A DNA stretch of 64,000 nt, taken from positions 1,178,001 through 1,242,000 of the forward strand of contig JAGYXB010000269.1 in assembly GCA_022495005.1 (NCBI GenBank), in the 5' to 3' direction. The notes below the pieces were generated by a model. It was not told where the DNA came from. It worked only from the letters and a program-made list of their open reading frames with translations, and ran no database searches. Source of the DNA: Rhyacophila brunnea (lineage: Eukaryota; Arthropoda; Insecta; Trichoptera; Rhyacophilidae). Shown here piece after piece: positions 10,715 to 21,660 of the stretch; position 1 is the stretch's first letter, and every line of letters starts with the position of its first letter. Both the position numbers and the translations under genes were made by a program.

Positions 10715-10945
10715 TCATTCAAGATGGCTACCAATAACCGCTTACACTCAATAACCCGATACTTCCGAATAACAATGGAAATATAACATAGACGTATACT
10801 CTCTTGCTTGTTAATTCAGATAAAATACAGTTCTCTTGAATTTGCGATGGCTTAAAACGAAATTTGAAAGATTTAGACGCGAATTATCCACAAAAGTTAT
10901 TTTCGAGTACGTCGCGTACACTCATCAAAGTGCGCAGGCGCATTA
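10715..10945 (-). promoter_or_regulatory. Candidate CNOT3 promoter elements
   Basis: Upstream of the CNOT3 start are an AAGATGGC motif (10721-10728, YY1-like) and TGCGCAGGCGCA (10931-10942, close to the NRF1 palindrome). Both are common in housekeeping promoters. No TATA box is evident. This rests on motif matches alone. Confidence 0.3.
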
Positions 10946-10959
10946 AATGCCATGTTTAT

Positions 10960-11505
10960 TTATTCAGTACGCGCCAGGTGTTTTGAATTTGACAATTTCT
11001 TTTTATAACTAAGTATTAAACAGTATTTTATTTTATGTAAATGAGCTTTATATTTTGATGTTACGTGTGAATATTTTTCAGAGCAGTCAAACAATGCAAT
11101 ATAAAGACAAGGAATATCCGTGACAAACGAGTACGATTCATAAATAATTTGATGAAAAAAATATTCGTTGTGAATAGCAATACCAAAAATCACTATTTTA
11201 TGGCTATAAAATATAAATAAATGCAAAAAAGTTAGACGTTATAATTGCAATTTTTTCATTTCCTACCAAAGAGATTAATAAATCCAATCTTTTTGTTTCA
11301 TCCCTATTAGGTACAGTAATAGGTAATAACTCTCATGCGTTTCACAAAATGTGAAATTAGTAACTGAATTATTTCTTTTTCGTCGTTACATTACATATAA
11401 TTAAAAAGTTATTATTACAAAACCTCTAAATGCATTTTTTGTTGCCAATGTCCGCTTTAAAATAGATATAGGGAAGCTAGACTACAACATAATATTGTTT
11501 GTTAT
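10960..11505. repeat. Intergenic, with a repeat shared with 29517-29597
   Basis: No gene is seen. 11411-11500 is nearly the same as 29513-29597 (shared CAAAACCTCTAAATG and GTTGCCAATGTCCGCTTT), so part of this stretch is a dispersed repeat of unknown type. Confidence 0.5.
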
Positions 11506-11765
11506 TAAATTAAGATGAACAAGTAAAAAAAACTAATTACCTATGTAGGTACCTTTATTCAAAATGCTAAATTAAAAACATTGTTGGTTGTTTTATTATG
11601 CAGCACGTATTTTAACATTTTTCTTAACGTTAAATCATATTACGCTCATTTAGGATTACGTTTTACCCAAAAAAATCATGTTTTATTAATATCTACATTA
11701 TATTTATAATGCCTGAGCTCCATTGGTACGCAAGTCAGACGATTGTCTTCGAACTTTTTAACGTA
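11506..11765. repeat. Dispersed repeat, copy 1 (pair at 39050-39310)
   Basis: About 260 bases match 39050-39310 with scattered differences, including ACCTATGTAGGTACCTTT and CCATTGGTACGCAAGTCAGA. The divergence is modest. No coding capacity or termini were recognised. Confidence 0.7.
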
Positions 11766-12030
11766 GAGCACCCTAAGTGCTCTCCGTGGTGGTTTGACGG
11801 GCGCGGGCAACTCAAACGTATGAACATGTTTCGACGTGTCCGTAGACAATGCGCGGGGACGGGTGTTCGCGCGTGTTGTTTTGGCGCGTCTAGCTCGACG
11901 CAGGCAAGATCGTACATGCGGCGGGCTATTCCCAAACTGCGCGCATAGAGGTGTCCGCACTGAATGGACGGGCGCCGACGCGGGAAACGAGCGAGTAGCG
12001 GGTGTCTCAAACCATCATGAGCTTACCGCG
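11766..12030. repeat. GC-rich patch repeated at 13200-13300
   Basis: This is a sharp GC-rich island in AT-rich surroundings. 11770-11860 shares GGGCAACTCAAACGTATG and CGTGTCC(A/G)TAGACAAT with 13201-13300. The open frames on both strands are likely by-products of GC content. It is probably part of a transposable element or of a shuffled GC-rich segment. Confidence 0.5.
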
Positions 12031-12900
12031 CGCGTCTGGTGTGTTTGTGGTATTATTTTCACAAAGCATAGATAGTGCGAAGTGATGTAAAGTAGGTATA
12101 CGTTTTATAACTTTGCACTTTTTACTACACTGATACGCATCTTTGCCTTATTACGTCGCATAAAATTATATCAAATGACATTCACTTGTATTAATATAAT
12201 ATGTAGTATTAAATAAATATATATTATGTAAAAATAATATCTTAAAATTTCAATAATTCTTAACGCACATATAATATTGTATACTTATCTTACATATATT
12301 TATAAAGGTAGGTACATAAAAAATGTTTTTTTTTGTCTATAATTATTCATTATTCTTTCTCACTTATCTCTTTATCTAATTTCGCTGTATTTAAATTATA
12401 ATATGATTAACTATAATTATTATAATTTATATGGAAACTTCGCTTGTTGCAATATCTTTTTCTAGTCTATTTTATACATATTTGTAGTCTATGTAACTGT
12501 TTATTTTCCTTAATAAAAAAATATAAACATAATAAAAATAAAATATATTAAGTAGGTACATCATTTCCATCCTAGAGCCGGGGTGCAAAGTTATGAAGCG
12601 TACATTCTACACCTACATTCACACCATATGAACCGAAAGGTCTTTTTTAAACTTAAACTTACATATTATCCAATATATAATCAAATTATAAAATCGACCA
12701 AGGGTACTTGATGGAATTTGAATTTAAATTCATAAATATAAATTTACCAAAATAAACAGGATATCAGATGACAGTGTGTATTCACCATTGGTGGTGTTTG
12801 AAGATGCCAAAAGGCGATAGTAGGATCGCAAAAAATGACTCAAAAAGAATAGAAAAAAACTTAGATCAATTAGAATATACTTAAGTAATCAAATATTTTC
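12031..12900. other. AT-rich intergenic stretch
   Basis: The base composition is strongly AT, with many short ATTATA/TAATAT runs. No frame, inverted repeat pair or repeat copy could be supported. Confidence 0.4.
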
Positions 12901-12912
12901 TCATGTTACTCT

Positions 12913-13083
12913 TTTTCGAAAAACTTGTCTGGTTGTTCCCACAGTTTCTTGTATAAGTTATAAAATTCTTCTGTTAAATTAGTGCTTTCCATATTGATTT
13001 CATTGGCCCCATATTTTGCTGCAAAGTTTTGCCATTTCAAATAAAAGTTTTCCAGTAAAAACTTTTCCGTGTTTATGGTTTCC
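12913..13083 (-). CDS. Possible 3' terminal exon, product unknown
   Basis: The minus strand has an open frame without its own ATG that reads FLLENFYLKWQNFAAKYGAN, then ESTNLTEEFYNLYKKLWEQP, and stops at about 12913. The amino-acid makeup (W, K, E, N, periodic hydrophobics) looks protein-like rather than random. An AG (GGATAG) just upstream could be an acceptor. I do not recognise the family. It could equally be a fragment of a transposon gene. Confidence 0.25.
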
Positions 13084-13200
13084 TATCCCTGATTTGACGC
13101 TGAACACGACTGAACGCGCGCGGGCTACTACGGACACTCTACCCGTGCCCGTCCCCGCGCCTATTCTGCATCGTACACGCCCCATGACTACGGCCAAGCG

Positions 13201-13300
13201 CTAAGTGCTCTGACGTGGTGGGTTGGCGGGTGCGGGGCGGCGGCGGTGCGGGCAACTCAAACGTATGTACACGTCTCGACGTGTCCATAGACAATACGGG
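13201..13300. repeat. GC-rich repeat, second copy
   Basis: It pairs with 11766-11860 and adds a GGCGGCGGCGG run. The preceding 13110-13200 is also GC-rich (CGCGCGGGC, CCCGTGCCCGTCCCCGC) with no gene. Confidence 0.5.
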
Positions 13301-13852
13301 GGAACGCTTTTTTGACTCATTTGGGCTTAAGTTTTGACACATTAATCAGTTCAACATTCATTATAAATATCGAAAAAATACTATTAACCTACAGAGCGAT
13401 CAACACGAAGTCACTTTAATTTTGTTCAGGCAGACATATTGAAATCCGTATCACATGACCATCAGAGCAGCCGCTGATTGGCTTATTCATTTTAGGGGGA
13501 TTTGAAATTCACACAAACTGTTTTAGGGGGTTTTGAAATTAACCCTAATTTTTGATAACAAATATTGAGGGTTTTATTTAGGCCTTTTTTGAAACTATAA
13601 CTTTGTCCAACATATAGTGGAGAAAAACATATCTCTACATATATATCTAACTCAAAATTTTATGAAAACCGTTTAAGGGGCTTTTGAAACTAGGCGCTTC
13701 ACTTAATGACCTTCATTAAAATTTAAATTAAAAATAATATGGGGCAGCATTTTGAAGAGAAGTAGATTTTACATAAATGTGTTATAATTAGATTTAATAA
13801 TAATTATTAATACACAGATTAGTTTCATTCAATGGCTTTCAGAGTAGCAATG

Positions 13853-15839
13853 CAGTAGCGCACCCAGGGGGGGGGGGGCAGGGGGCCTTGGCCCCCCCCA
13901 AAATATGAAAATCATCAGAATGATTTTACATATTGAAATCGAAAGCCAATAAACTATACCTTGGGCTTAGACAAACAACACGGCAAAAAATGATTTGTAA
14001 TTCTCCTGCACCCTTTTTAGTAATATTTCTTAGATTTTAATTTCTAATACAAAAAATTCGAAACACTAATGTCAGGTTTTTTTAGAAACCCTTTCCCTAA
14101 TGAAATTCTCGGTGTCCACCCGAATTCCGGAGTGGTATAGGTCATGGCTGGGGAGGGTTGACAGGTCTAGCCTGGGGGCCCGGGCTGTGGGGGGCCCGGC
14201 GTGTCGGGTTGACCAGATAAGTGCGATAAACACATATCATAAATTAGCCTTAATAGTAAAAAAAGTCGCCTGCGGAGCTATTATACTTCATGACTATGAA
14301 CATTTTAATTTATATAAATGTCCAATATATTTTCTGATTATTATGTGTCGACAGCTCCATTATTAAAGTAGATGACGTACTGAAAATCGCCAATAATTCA
14401 CTGTATAAGTACCCTCAATTTGAACTAAAACACAATTTGAAAAACGTTAATGTAGTGTTTCACACTGCCTTTAATCTAAGCGGTGGATAGGGGGCCCGTC
14501 AAATACCCTAGCCCAGTGGTCGGCAAACTCATTAGTCAATAGAGCCAAATATCAACAGTACAACGATTGAGATTTCTTTTGAGAGCCAAATTTCTTAAAC
14601 TTAAATTATATACGTAGGTAGTTTAGTTAAAGTCCTAATTAAATTATAGGTAGGTACACTGAATAAAACTGAATATCATACGTAATAATGATCTTATTTA
14701 TTAATAAAAATTAAATTGTAAGTAAGGTATCCATACAATTGAATCATGACAATGACTGACAATTTCAATGTGAATAATGGCCTTGCATCTCCTTGTAAAG
14801 TTTGGGTAAGTCAGGTTCGTACGTTGTTGATTTAATTTTAAGCACGATTCCAGGTTCTCATCAATAAATCGATTTCTCAATTTACTCTTGATTTCCTCTC
14901 TTGGAAATCTTTTTACTAACCACAAAACTTGCAATATTAACATTGTTGAAAGATTTTATTCAGTACCTAATTAAATACAGAACTTTATTTTTCTTGACTC
15001 TTCTCCTCAGCTGCTTTCTTCCTTGCATCATCGACAGAATATTTAGCGCAAAATTACTAGTATTTAGTTGTAGTATCTCTCTAAACTTGAATGCGTCAAT
15101 TTTTCCCGACACATAAACACAGGTCGGGAAGCCATTTAAGTTTTGAATAAACGCGAAGTCTCGGTATACTCAACATTACATTTACGGTTATCCTCTTCCA
15201 TTTTCTTTGCTTCTTCTTTGTAGCCATGTCAAATATGACAGAGAGCATCTGTGGCAGAGCCGCACTCAAAGGGACAAAGAGCCGCAGTTTGCCGACCACT
15301 GCCCTAGCCTGAGGGCCCGTTTCAGGATGTGGGGGCCATGGTGTAGGTACACCGAGTGCAATAGACAAAAGACCGATAAACGAGATATAGGGCTGTGTTG
15401 TATTGAGTAGGTTGTTTATAATTTAAAGGCAATAATACTTTTTTTGTCCATTTTCAATTAATATGTTGGAACCTAAATATGAAAATACCAAAAATTTGCA
15501 ACATTCTGCGAAAAGAACGACTACACCCACTACGGTGGTGGTGTAAATCAAAAGAACATTTTTTTCGGTGGAATTCGGAATAAATATTGTATTGTTGTTT
15601 TAATTTAATAAAACGTAATTTTTTTTTAGTACTTATTCCACTTTTATTAAATAGATTAGGACCGGTTTCGTCCGCCTCAGAGGGACATTTTCAACTAGTT
15701 GAAAATGTCCCTATGTATATCGCCATGTATTGTGAAAATATGTAAAAATATTTATATGAAGAAGAAAAAGAGCCTATGGGACTAATTTACATTCTCCTTC
15801 TTGGGCCCCCCCCAATAATAATTCCTGGGTGCGCCACTG
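13853..15839. mobile_element. hAT-type element, TSD TAGCAATG, contains a nested hAT
   Basis: The left end is CAGTAGCGCACCCAGG and the right end read in reverse is CAGTGGCGCACCCAGG. TAGCAATG flanks it at 13845-13852 and 15840-15847. The related locus 41662-41669 has one TAGCAATG and no insert. Both ends carry poly-G/poly-C tracts. The internal GGGGCCC-rich part resembles 49688-50060. There is no transposase. Confidence 0.9.
14514..15301. mobile_element. Nested hAT-type element, TSD CCCTAGCC
   Basis: The left end is CAGTGGTCGGCAAACT and the right end read in reverse is CAGTGGTCGGCAAACT, a perfect 16-base match. CCCTAGCC flanks it at 14506-14513 and 15302-15309. It lies wholly inside the 13853-15839 element and is therefore younger. 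GAGCC-containing sub-terminal sequence follows each end. No transposase is present. Confidence 0.92.
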
Positions 15840-16116
15840 TAGCAATGTATTTGGTACTAATAAAGGTTCCATATTGTAAAAAAGAGCTCGAAAGAATAGC
15901 CCAAAATTCACAATTTTAAACGTAGAAATCAAAAATATCACATGTAAGACAATTCCACAAGTTCCCCACCCCTGATCTTAACTACGTAATCAATTATTTA
16001 TTTTATTATACAAACCATGAATCATCTGAATTTTAATAAATTTATAATTACTGTGGTCTGGTCAATGAACAAATTTCATTTCAATATCAATGTCGCAGCT
16101 CTTACCAAGTTTCCTA

Positions 16117-16480
16117 ACGCTCTTTCCACATCATAGTGCGGCACCGTCACCGTACGGCAAAAAATCAGAATCGAATCAGCAACAAGTTCTTTTCTCACTT
16201 TAAGGTTTTTTCCATCATGAGCTCAGTTAGTGGTTGAGTGTTGTGCTGTTTGTACGATTTAAAACCATCTAATGTGAAAGCGTGCATTAGGTCACATACA
16301 CCACTGAGTCATCGGTAGCAGTTCGGGCGCCGTGAATACAGTGGAAATGGACGGCTGCTATACGGCGCCGTTTCGGTTTGTAACCGTCGCCGTGTAATGT
16401 GAAAAGGGCCATGCTCTTCTTCACGCCACTGGAAGAATGTTGCCTTTCGATTTTTTTCCCGTACAATGTGAAAGGAGCGT
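16117..16480. mobile_element. Inverted-repeat MITE (ACGCTCCTTTCACAT ends)
   Basis: The left end is ACGCTCTTTCCACATC and the right end in reverse is ACGCTCCTTTCACATT, with TA on both sides. It is an integral part of large repeat copies A and B (41933-42286 in B), so it inserted before they separated. Confidence 0.65.
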
Positions 16481-16696
16481 TATAGTTTTTTTGTTATCCG
16501 GATGGCTGTTTCTGAAATTCATGGATATGATCCAGTAATTGGGCACAAAAAAATATAATTTGTGCTTGATCCAGTGACTTGGGCGGGTTGTAAAAAAAGT
16601 GTCAATGCGTTTCTTTCCATATCCCATTCTTCCGATACCATTATCAATATGACATCCCTTCACGCTAGGACAACCGGAAAGAACTAGAGTGGTATT

Positions 16697-17164
16697 CAGT
16701 GTTGCCATCTTTTCAAAGTGGAATTATAGTACGAGTACATAGCTTCTAAAATTATAGTATTTGGTGAAAAATTAAGTACACGTTGTCATCTGTTGACAAT
16801 GTATAGGTTTTATGTTTCTCAGAAAAAAAGCGGAGAATTTGAGTAACTCCGAGACCCCTTTTTATTTAGGTACCTCTTCCGACCAAAAATGCGTACCGAA
16901 GAATTCAAGAAATGAAGGATTTTTTTTAAAAGTTTTTCGAGCTTTTTTTTCCAAGTTCTCCAAATCTTCTTATATTGCGAAATTATCATACTTTGCACCA
17001 ATTTATCGAACGGAAATATCGAAATTTTAGTACTTTTTACATGTTTTTTCCGATATTCAAAATTATAGTATTTTGGGCGTACTATACCTGTTTTCTATCG
17101 TACATAGTACGCGGGCCAACATTATAGTACAAATACTATAATTATAGTACGGTTGGCAACACTG
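16697..17164. mobile_element. CAGTGTTGCC-family MITE, 468 bp, perfect TSD GTGGTATT
   Basis: It starts CAGTGTTGCCATCTTTTC and ends, read in reverse, CAGTGTTGCCAACCGTACTA. GTGGTATT is at 16689-16696 and 17165-17172, and the empty site in copy B is 42726-42733. The interior is full of AATTATAGTA/TACTATAATT repeats. An 8-base duplication and CAGTG ends indicate hAT. Related copies are at 39880-40339, 28735-29009 and within 2365-3848. Confidence 0.9.
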
Positions 17165-17396
17165 GTGGTATTTGGCGTTAGTAGGGGAGGACAAGGAAGA
17201 GTTGATTCTCAGTTATGAGGTTCTGTCAAAGAGGAATAAGAAGTCAATGAGAAGGCGTTTTCAAGTGCCAAAGGCAAAACTTGGTGTGTGAGTATTGATC
17301 TTTATGGGCAGCATACAATTTTTGGATAAAATTGAATTTAAAACCGAGTAACTGACAGTATTAAATTTATATAAAGTAGAACCTCAATTACCCAGA

Positions 17397-18742
17397 ATTC
17401 CAGATACTGTATTATTGCCAATTGATTCTGTATATCATCCGGGAGTTGTGGGTTGTCGAGTGGTACGAGGTCGAAGATATGATCAGCGTTTGTTAGTAGC
17501 TGGGTAGAGATATCTGTGTCTGCGTGTTCTGTTTCCAGAAGACTGGAATTCAGAATTTCCATCATCAGGTTTTTCATTTCCGTCTTCCTTGTCTGGGGAT
17601 CCGTGTGGTCAGGTTGCTGATCGGTTGGGTTGTCATCGTCAGTCGGGACAGTCTGCTCGTCGTTTTCAAGTTTTTGCTCGTCAGTGAGGTTTGCATGATT
17701 GTTGTGCATGTTTTGGTCATCCTCTTTTTTTCCCGGAGGGCAGCTTGTTCTTTTTCGTTGAGTTTGTACACAATCTCGTTGTAGTCTATGGTCTGGTCGT
17801 TGTTGCTTACGGGGCCTTGCGCAGGTTGCCTCGTCCTTTTCTTGGGTTCGGCTGACCGTGTGAGGGTCTCCGCGATGGAAGGGACCTGCTTTTGGTCTGT
17901 GCGATCCGTGCGCTCGTCTCTGTTAGGCGTGAGCACAGGTTACCTGAGGTCTGCAGGGTTGTCCGGTTTGGACATGTCATGTGGTACTTCGTCAGTTGCA
18001 TGTTGTTCAGGTCATTTCGTTAAGTCTGTCAACAGCTGGATTGCTTCGTTCGGCTTCCGTGTGACCTGCCGCTGTTCCGGCTTGCAGTGTGTGGGAGGCG
18101 TAGCTTGAACCCGTCGGGTCGAGTGGGTGGTGCAATCCTGAGTTGAGCGGTTGCAATCCCGGTGTCTGGCGCTTTGGAACCCGCTGCTGAGGTTACGTCT
18201 GGGTGCTTCGATTCTAATTCTGTGGTACAGAGCGTGTTGCAATTTGAAGATCTGCTTCCCTAAGTCATCGTCCATGAGTGTGACCAGGACAAGAGGCATC
18301 GGTTGCTGGCTCCTGCCCCGAGTCATTCTCTGGACGCTGACAATGGGAAAGCCTCTGCGCAGTAGGTCGTTTTTGATGTCGTCCGTGTGCACGCCAAATG
18401 GAAAGCCTCTTATGACGACCGCAATCCGGTCATTTTCAAGTCTCGTGAATGCGGAAGGGTTTGCTTTCTTGGTGGGTGTGACTGGATGTGCTCGGTGTGT
18501 GCATTTCTGGTTGTTCCATGTATGTGTAGTGTGTCGTGTCGTCTGTCGAGGGGTTGTCGGTTCGTCGTCTTCGTGCTGGACAGCCCTCTTGTATGCGTAT
18601 TCCGGTTCGGGAATATCATGAAGGCTAGCAGAAGGTTCTGCAAGCGCAGGCAATCACGTAGTGTCAGGTTTCTGATCTTTGCGAGGCTGTCGAGTTCATC
18701 AGTGAGTTTGGCCAGTGTCGTTTCTGTTGGCTCGAATTCCAT
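17397..18742 (-). pseudogene. Jockey-clade LINE ORF1 (gag), frameshifted and 3'-truncated
   Basis: ORF1 of Jockey-type retrotransposons encodes an RNA-binding gag protein. The likely start is at 18742 (MEFEPTETTLAKLTDELDS). After a frameshift near 18640, the middle frame contains DRIAVVIRGFPFGVHTDDIK, MTRGRSQQPMPLVLVTLMDD and QLQHALYHRI-like sequence, matching the PRE_C2HC region of Jockey gags. The C-terminal Asp/Pro-rich part runs in a third frame (17709-17397). The usual CCHC knuckles are not readable. The left end breaks off inside ORF1 against large repeat copy A. A GC-richer 5' leader precedes it (to 19138). Confidence 0.75.
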
Positions 18743-19138
18743 GATGACGGTCTTCTGGTTTGTAGAGCGGAGGAAACAATTTGGTAATCGAGGAGTTTCG
18801 ATTGTATCGGCCCTTTGGTCTTGTATGATGGCTTGCGGACGGCGGGTGAGAGCAGTAGGTAGTTCGTGAGAATTCAGGCTGCTCTATATCTCTGGTGGTG
18901 AAGTATTGAAGATCTGTAGGTAGGTAGATCTGGATGCGGTGTGGGTATCTGATTCAGAGGGTAGTATTGCTGATCGGGCGGAGCGATTGGCAGGTAAGGT
19001 TCGTGACGAGTGTCAGTCCGCAAGCTACCGGTCCGGTGGCTACTTTACTTTGGATAATGGCATACTCTTATGGGGCGCCGACTAATGGATATCCATCCCC
19101 GTTATATCTAGGTGCTGTCTCTTGGAGTGCCTTGTGGG
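18743..19138 (-). other. Likely 5' leader of the Jockey ORF1 copy
   Basis: On the minus strand this GC-balanced stretch lies between the AATAAA-bearing 3' end of one Jockey piece (19141-19731) and the ORF1 start at 18742. It has no long frame. Its position argues for a 5' UTR. Confidence 0.45.
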
Positions 19139-20243
19139 TTTTTTAAAAAAGTTTATTGGGCCTCGGTGGCTTTGCGACCAGTCCGAGGCCCAATTCATGG
19201 TCTGGGGTTAATTATCTCGTGGTTTAGGTTGTAAGTTTGGCATATTCTTTACTCGTCCGTTGATTCCGATCGACTTCCGCACCTACACCGTTGGGTAGCA
19301 GCCCTCTTCGTCGTTGTTTCAGCTGCTGTCGTCTTCGCCTCTCGGTAGGCTGGTTATATATGTTTCTTCTGTGGCTGCGTGCAGCACAGGTGTTCAGGGA
19401 TTGATGCAGTTCCCTCGAGTAGCAATTTATCTTTTTTGTTTTGCCCTTGGTCTTTGTGGTCTGGTATTTATTATTTTTTAATACCTAGCGTGGGTGGGTT
19501 CTGAGACTTGTACTTAGGTCAAGTGACAGAATGGCCACCATCTTTTGTTATTTATATTATACTCGAGGTAAGTTCGATCTCAGGGTGTCACAATGGGGTC
19601 CCGATTGCGGTCGCTAAGAAAGAGTGGATTGGTCAGTAGGGAAGTAGGGATGTGGAAAACTAGGTGGGCATCAGTAGAAGAACCTTTCTAGGCCGGTCGA
19701 ATTATGTCTGTGCGTGTATATCATACTGTAATCAGTGTGAAATTGTCGTGTTGGGATGGTTCGAGATGGAGCTGTAGAATTGCTTCGTGAGCTTGAGGAT
19801 GTGGGTTTGGAGGGTTTCCAAGTTAAGATCGTTGTGTAGTGCTGTGTTCTTAATGAACCAAGGAGAGTTGGTGATAGCTCGTAGCGATTTGTTCTGTGTG
19901 ATTTGTAGCTGGTTTAGAAACTTGAGACCTGCATATGGCCACTTGACTTGACTTTGGATAATCCTTGTTGCCGGGGTTCCCACACATACGTAGCTGATCC
20001 CCTTCATCTCTGGTACAATGTCTCTGGTAAAGGTTTCGCTGATTCGACGTGGTGATGTGATTTGTCCGGTCCTTGATGAGGGCCGGGAGATGCTCTGCCT
20101 CCAGGGTCAAGTGTTGATTTCTCTTCGAATCCATTCTGTGGCGATGTGAGTTTCCCGGTTCTTGAGGAGGACCGGGAGAGGCTGCTGTCTCCTGGTTCAA
20201 GTGTTGTATTAAAAACGATTTTCAAAAATAACGAGATTTTCAA
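19139..20243 (-). pseudogene. Jockey-clade LINE: ORF2 C-terminus and 3' UTR
   Basis: Minus strand 20007-19732 encodes QITQNKSLRAITNSPWFIKN, then LHNDLNLETLQTHILKL and an SNHPNT ending, the characteristic C-terminal tail of Jockey/X-element reverse transcriptases. The stretch 20100-20215 upstream has two diverged units of about 90 bases with proline/serine-rich coding. Downstream comes about 590 bases of 3' UTR ending in AATAAA (complement of 19155-19160) and an A-run at about 19141. The reverse transcriptase core is absent from this piece. Confidence 0.75.
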
Positions 20244-20511
20244 AAATAATAAGAGCCTGGCGCACTATTCGTTCGGCCACCGCTACCTCTTCTTTGCTTC
20301 GCGACGATCTATCTTGGGTTCCGTGGTTGGCTGCTTAACGTCGGCAATGGTGGTTCTTCTTTCTCGGCTTTCTTTTCTTCCACCCCTGTTGAGGGGTGTT
20401 TTCTTGTTCAGGCTCTGGTCTTCCGGTCAGTCCTTCCGGGATAAGGATGCCGTGATCAAGCATTTCGTTGATCGTTAGCTCGCGTATGCTGTGAATCATC
20501 TGCCTACTGTC

Positions 20512-21561
20512 TTATTCGATGTCGCCTGTAGTATTTTGTTTTTGATTTGCTATTATCGTCAATATGGCCTGTCGGAATTGTTCGCCATCTAGGTCGTCTG
20601 CTTCTGGGTTGTCGTCTGTTTCCGGGGTTGTTTGTGTATTTCCGGTCGGTGATATATAAGGAGACCCTGTTGGAGTGAACATTCTCTCCTCGCCGTCGCT
20701 GCTGATGTCAGCATCCGGTATGTCCGGTGTCTCTGTTGTTGCAGTTAATGAAGTGACTGCAGTTTCGGTTTCCGGGGTCTCGCGTATCTCTATTATTTCG
20801 GTCGTCGGGATGTTGGGGGTGTCCACTTCCTGAGGCTCGAGTGTGTACGGGAGAGCGGCGTAGGAGATGGAGAAGTCTATTTCCGTGTAAGCCTCCGTGT
20901 GATGTATAGAATTCTCTGTGATGGGCTCGGTCTGGGTTTGCGTTGTTGACATCGTGTGGTTGCTTCGGATTGAGCTGAGGTGTGAGTCTCTGATCAGTCT
21001 CGGTGATTCGATCGTGATTCTGCGGTGAAGAGCGTACTGCAGTGTGTGAATCAGCTTCCTTCTGTCATTGTCAAGGAGACTGACCAGGACAAGAGGCATC
21101 GCATGCTGTCTCCTGCCCCAGGTCATCCTCCTGACGCTGATGATCGAGAAGCTCCTGATAACGACGGAAATCCGGTCGCTTTCATGTGCTGTGTAGGTGA
21201 CAGGGTCTGTTTCCTTGATGGGTGGATGAGATGGTGGTCTGATGTATCGAGATGGTGATCTGTAGTGATGATGTTGTTGTCTGCTCCTGTTGGTCCATGT
21301 ATGAGATTTGATACTGGCATTGTTTGACCTCCAGGAGTGTGGTCGGGCGGGTTCGTCAGTGAAAGTAGCTGCCTCGGCCTTATCTTGATACGCCGTCAAG
21401 AGCAGGAAGTGGAGCGTGAAAAGGTCCCGGAGTCTGGTCGGTTTGTATGTGGACAATCTGTTGATTTCGGCGTAAATTTTCTCCATAGTGAAGTCGGTAT
21501 CGCTGTTGGTAGCGAGTAGGTATTTGTTTAGTCGTTTGGTCACTTGCGCTGTAGGTAGCAA
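20512..21561 (-). pseudogene. Second Jockey-clade ORF1 (gag) copy, 349 codons, internal deletion
   Basis: This is an uninterrupted frame. The better start may be the ATG at 21486 (MEKIYAEINRLSTYKPTRLR), since the preceding codons overlap the leader repeats. The PRE_C2HC-like part reads DRISVVIRSF, SIISVRRMTWGRRQHAMPLV and LIHTLQYALHRRITIESPR. Compared with the copy at 18.0-18.7 kb it lacks about 17 residues between VVIRSF and SIISV. The rest is Thr/Glu/Pro-rich and low in complexity, and no zinc knuckles remain. It lies between two ORF2 pieces on the same strand, so it is not in its native ORF1-ORF2 order. Confidence 0.7.
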
Positions 21562-21660
21562 GTAGGTATCTTGCTTGGTCGGCGGGTGAAATTTGCGTGT
21601 AGGTTTCTGGTCACTTGCGGTGGTGAAAGTAGGTATTTTTCTTGGTCGGCTGATTTTTGT
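21520..21660 (-). repeat. Two-unit leader repeat of the Jockey ORF1 copy
   Basis: On the minus strand, GCCGACCAAG followed by AATACCTACTT or GATACCTACTT and then GCAAGTGACCA occurs twice, about 65 bases apart, just before ORF1. A short tandem repeat in the 5' leader is common in Jockey elements that reuse promoter units. Confidence 0.5.

Larger units (their letters stand above)
13702..17395. repeat. Large dispersed repeat, copy A (interrupted)
   Basis: Host blocks 13702-13852, 15848-16696 and 17165-17395 are collinear with copy B at 41392-42930. The two gaps are the insertions 13853-15839 and 16697-17164, both absent from copy B. The repeat carries an internal inverted-repeat unit (16117-16480). 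No coding sequence is recognisable, so it is a long non-autonomous element or an ancient duplicated segment. Confidence 0.8.

Noticed and set aside
11676..12075. Overlapping frames of 79-94 codons on both strands
   Set aside because: They coincide exactly with a GC-rich repeat patch and have no conserved features.
13870..13880. Poly-G tract as a regulatory G-quadruplex
   Set aside because: It is part of the conserved hAT terminus; no independent evidence of regulation.
18151..18869. Plus-strand frames of up to 160 codons in the Jockey region
   Set aside because: They are antisense to the ORF1 gag frame, Cys/Val-rich and have no motif.
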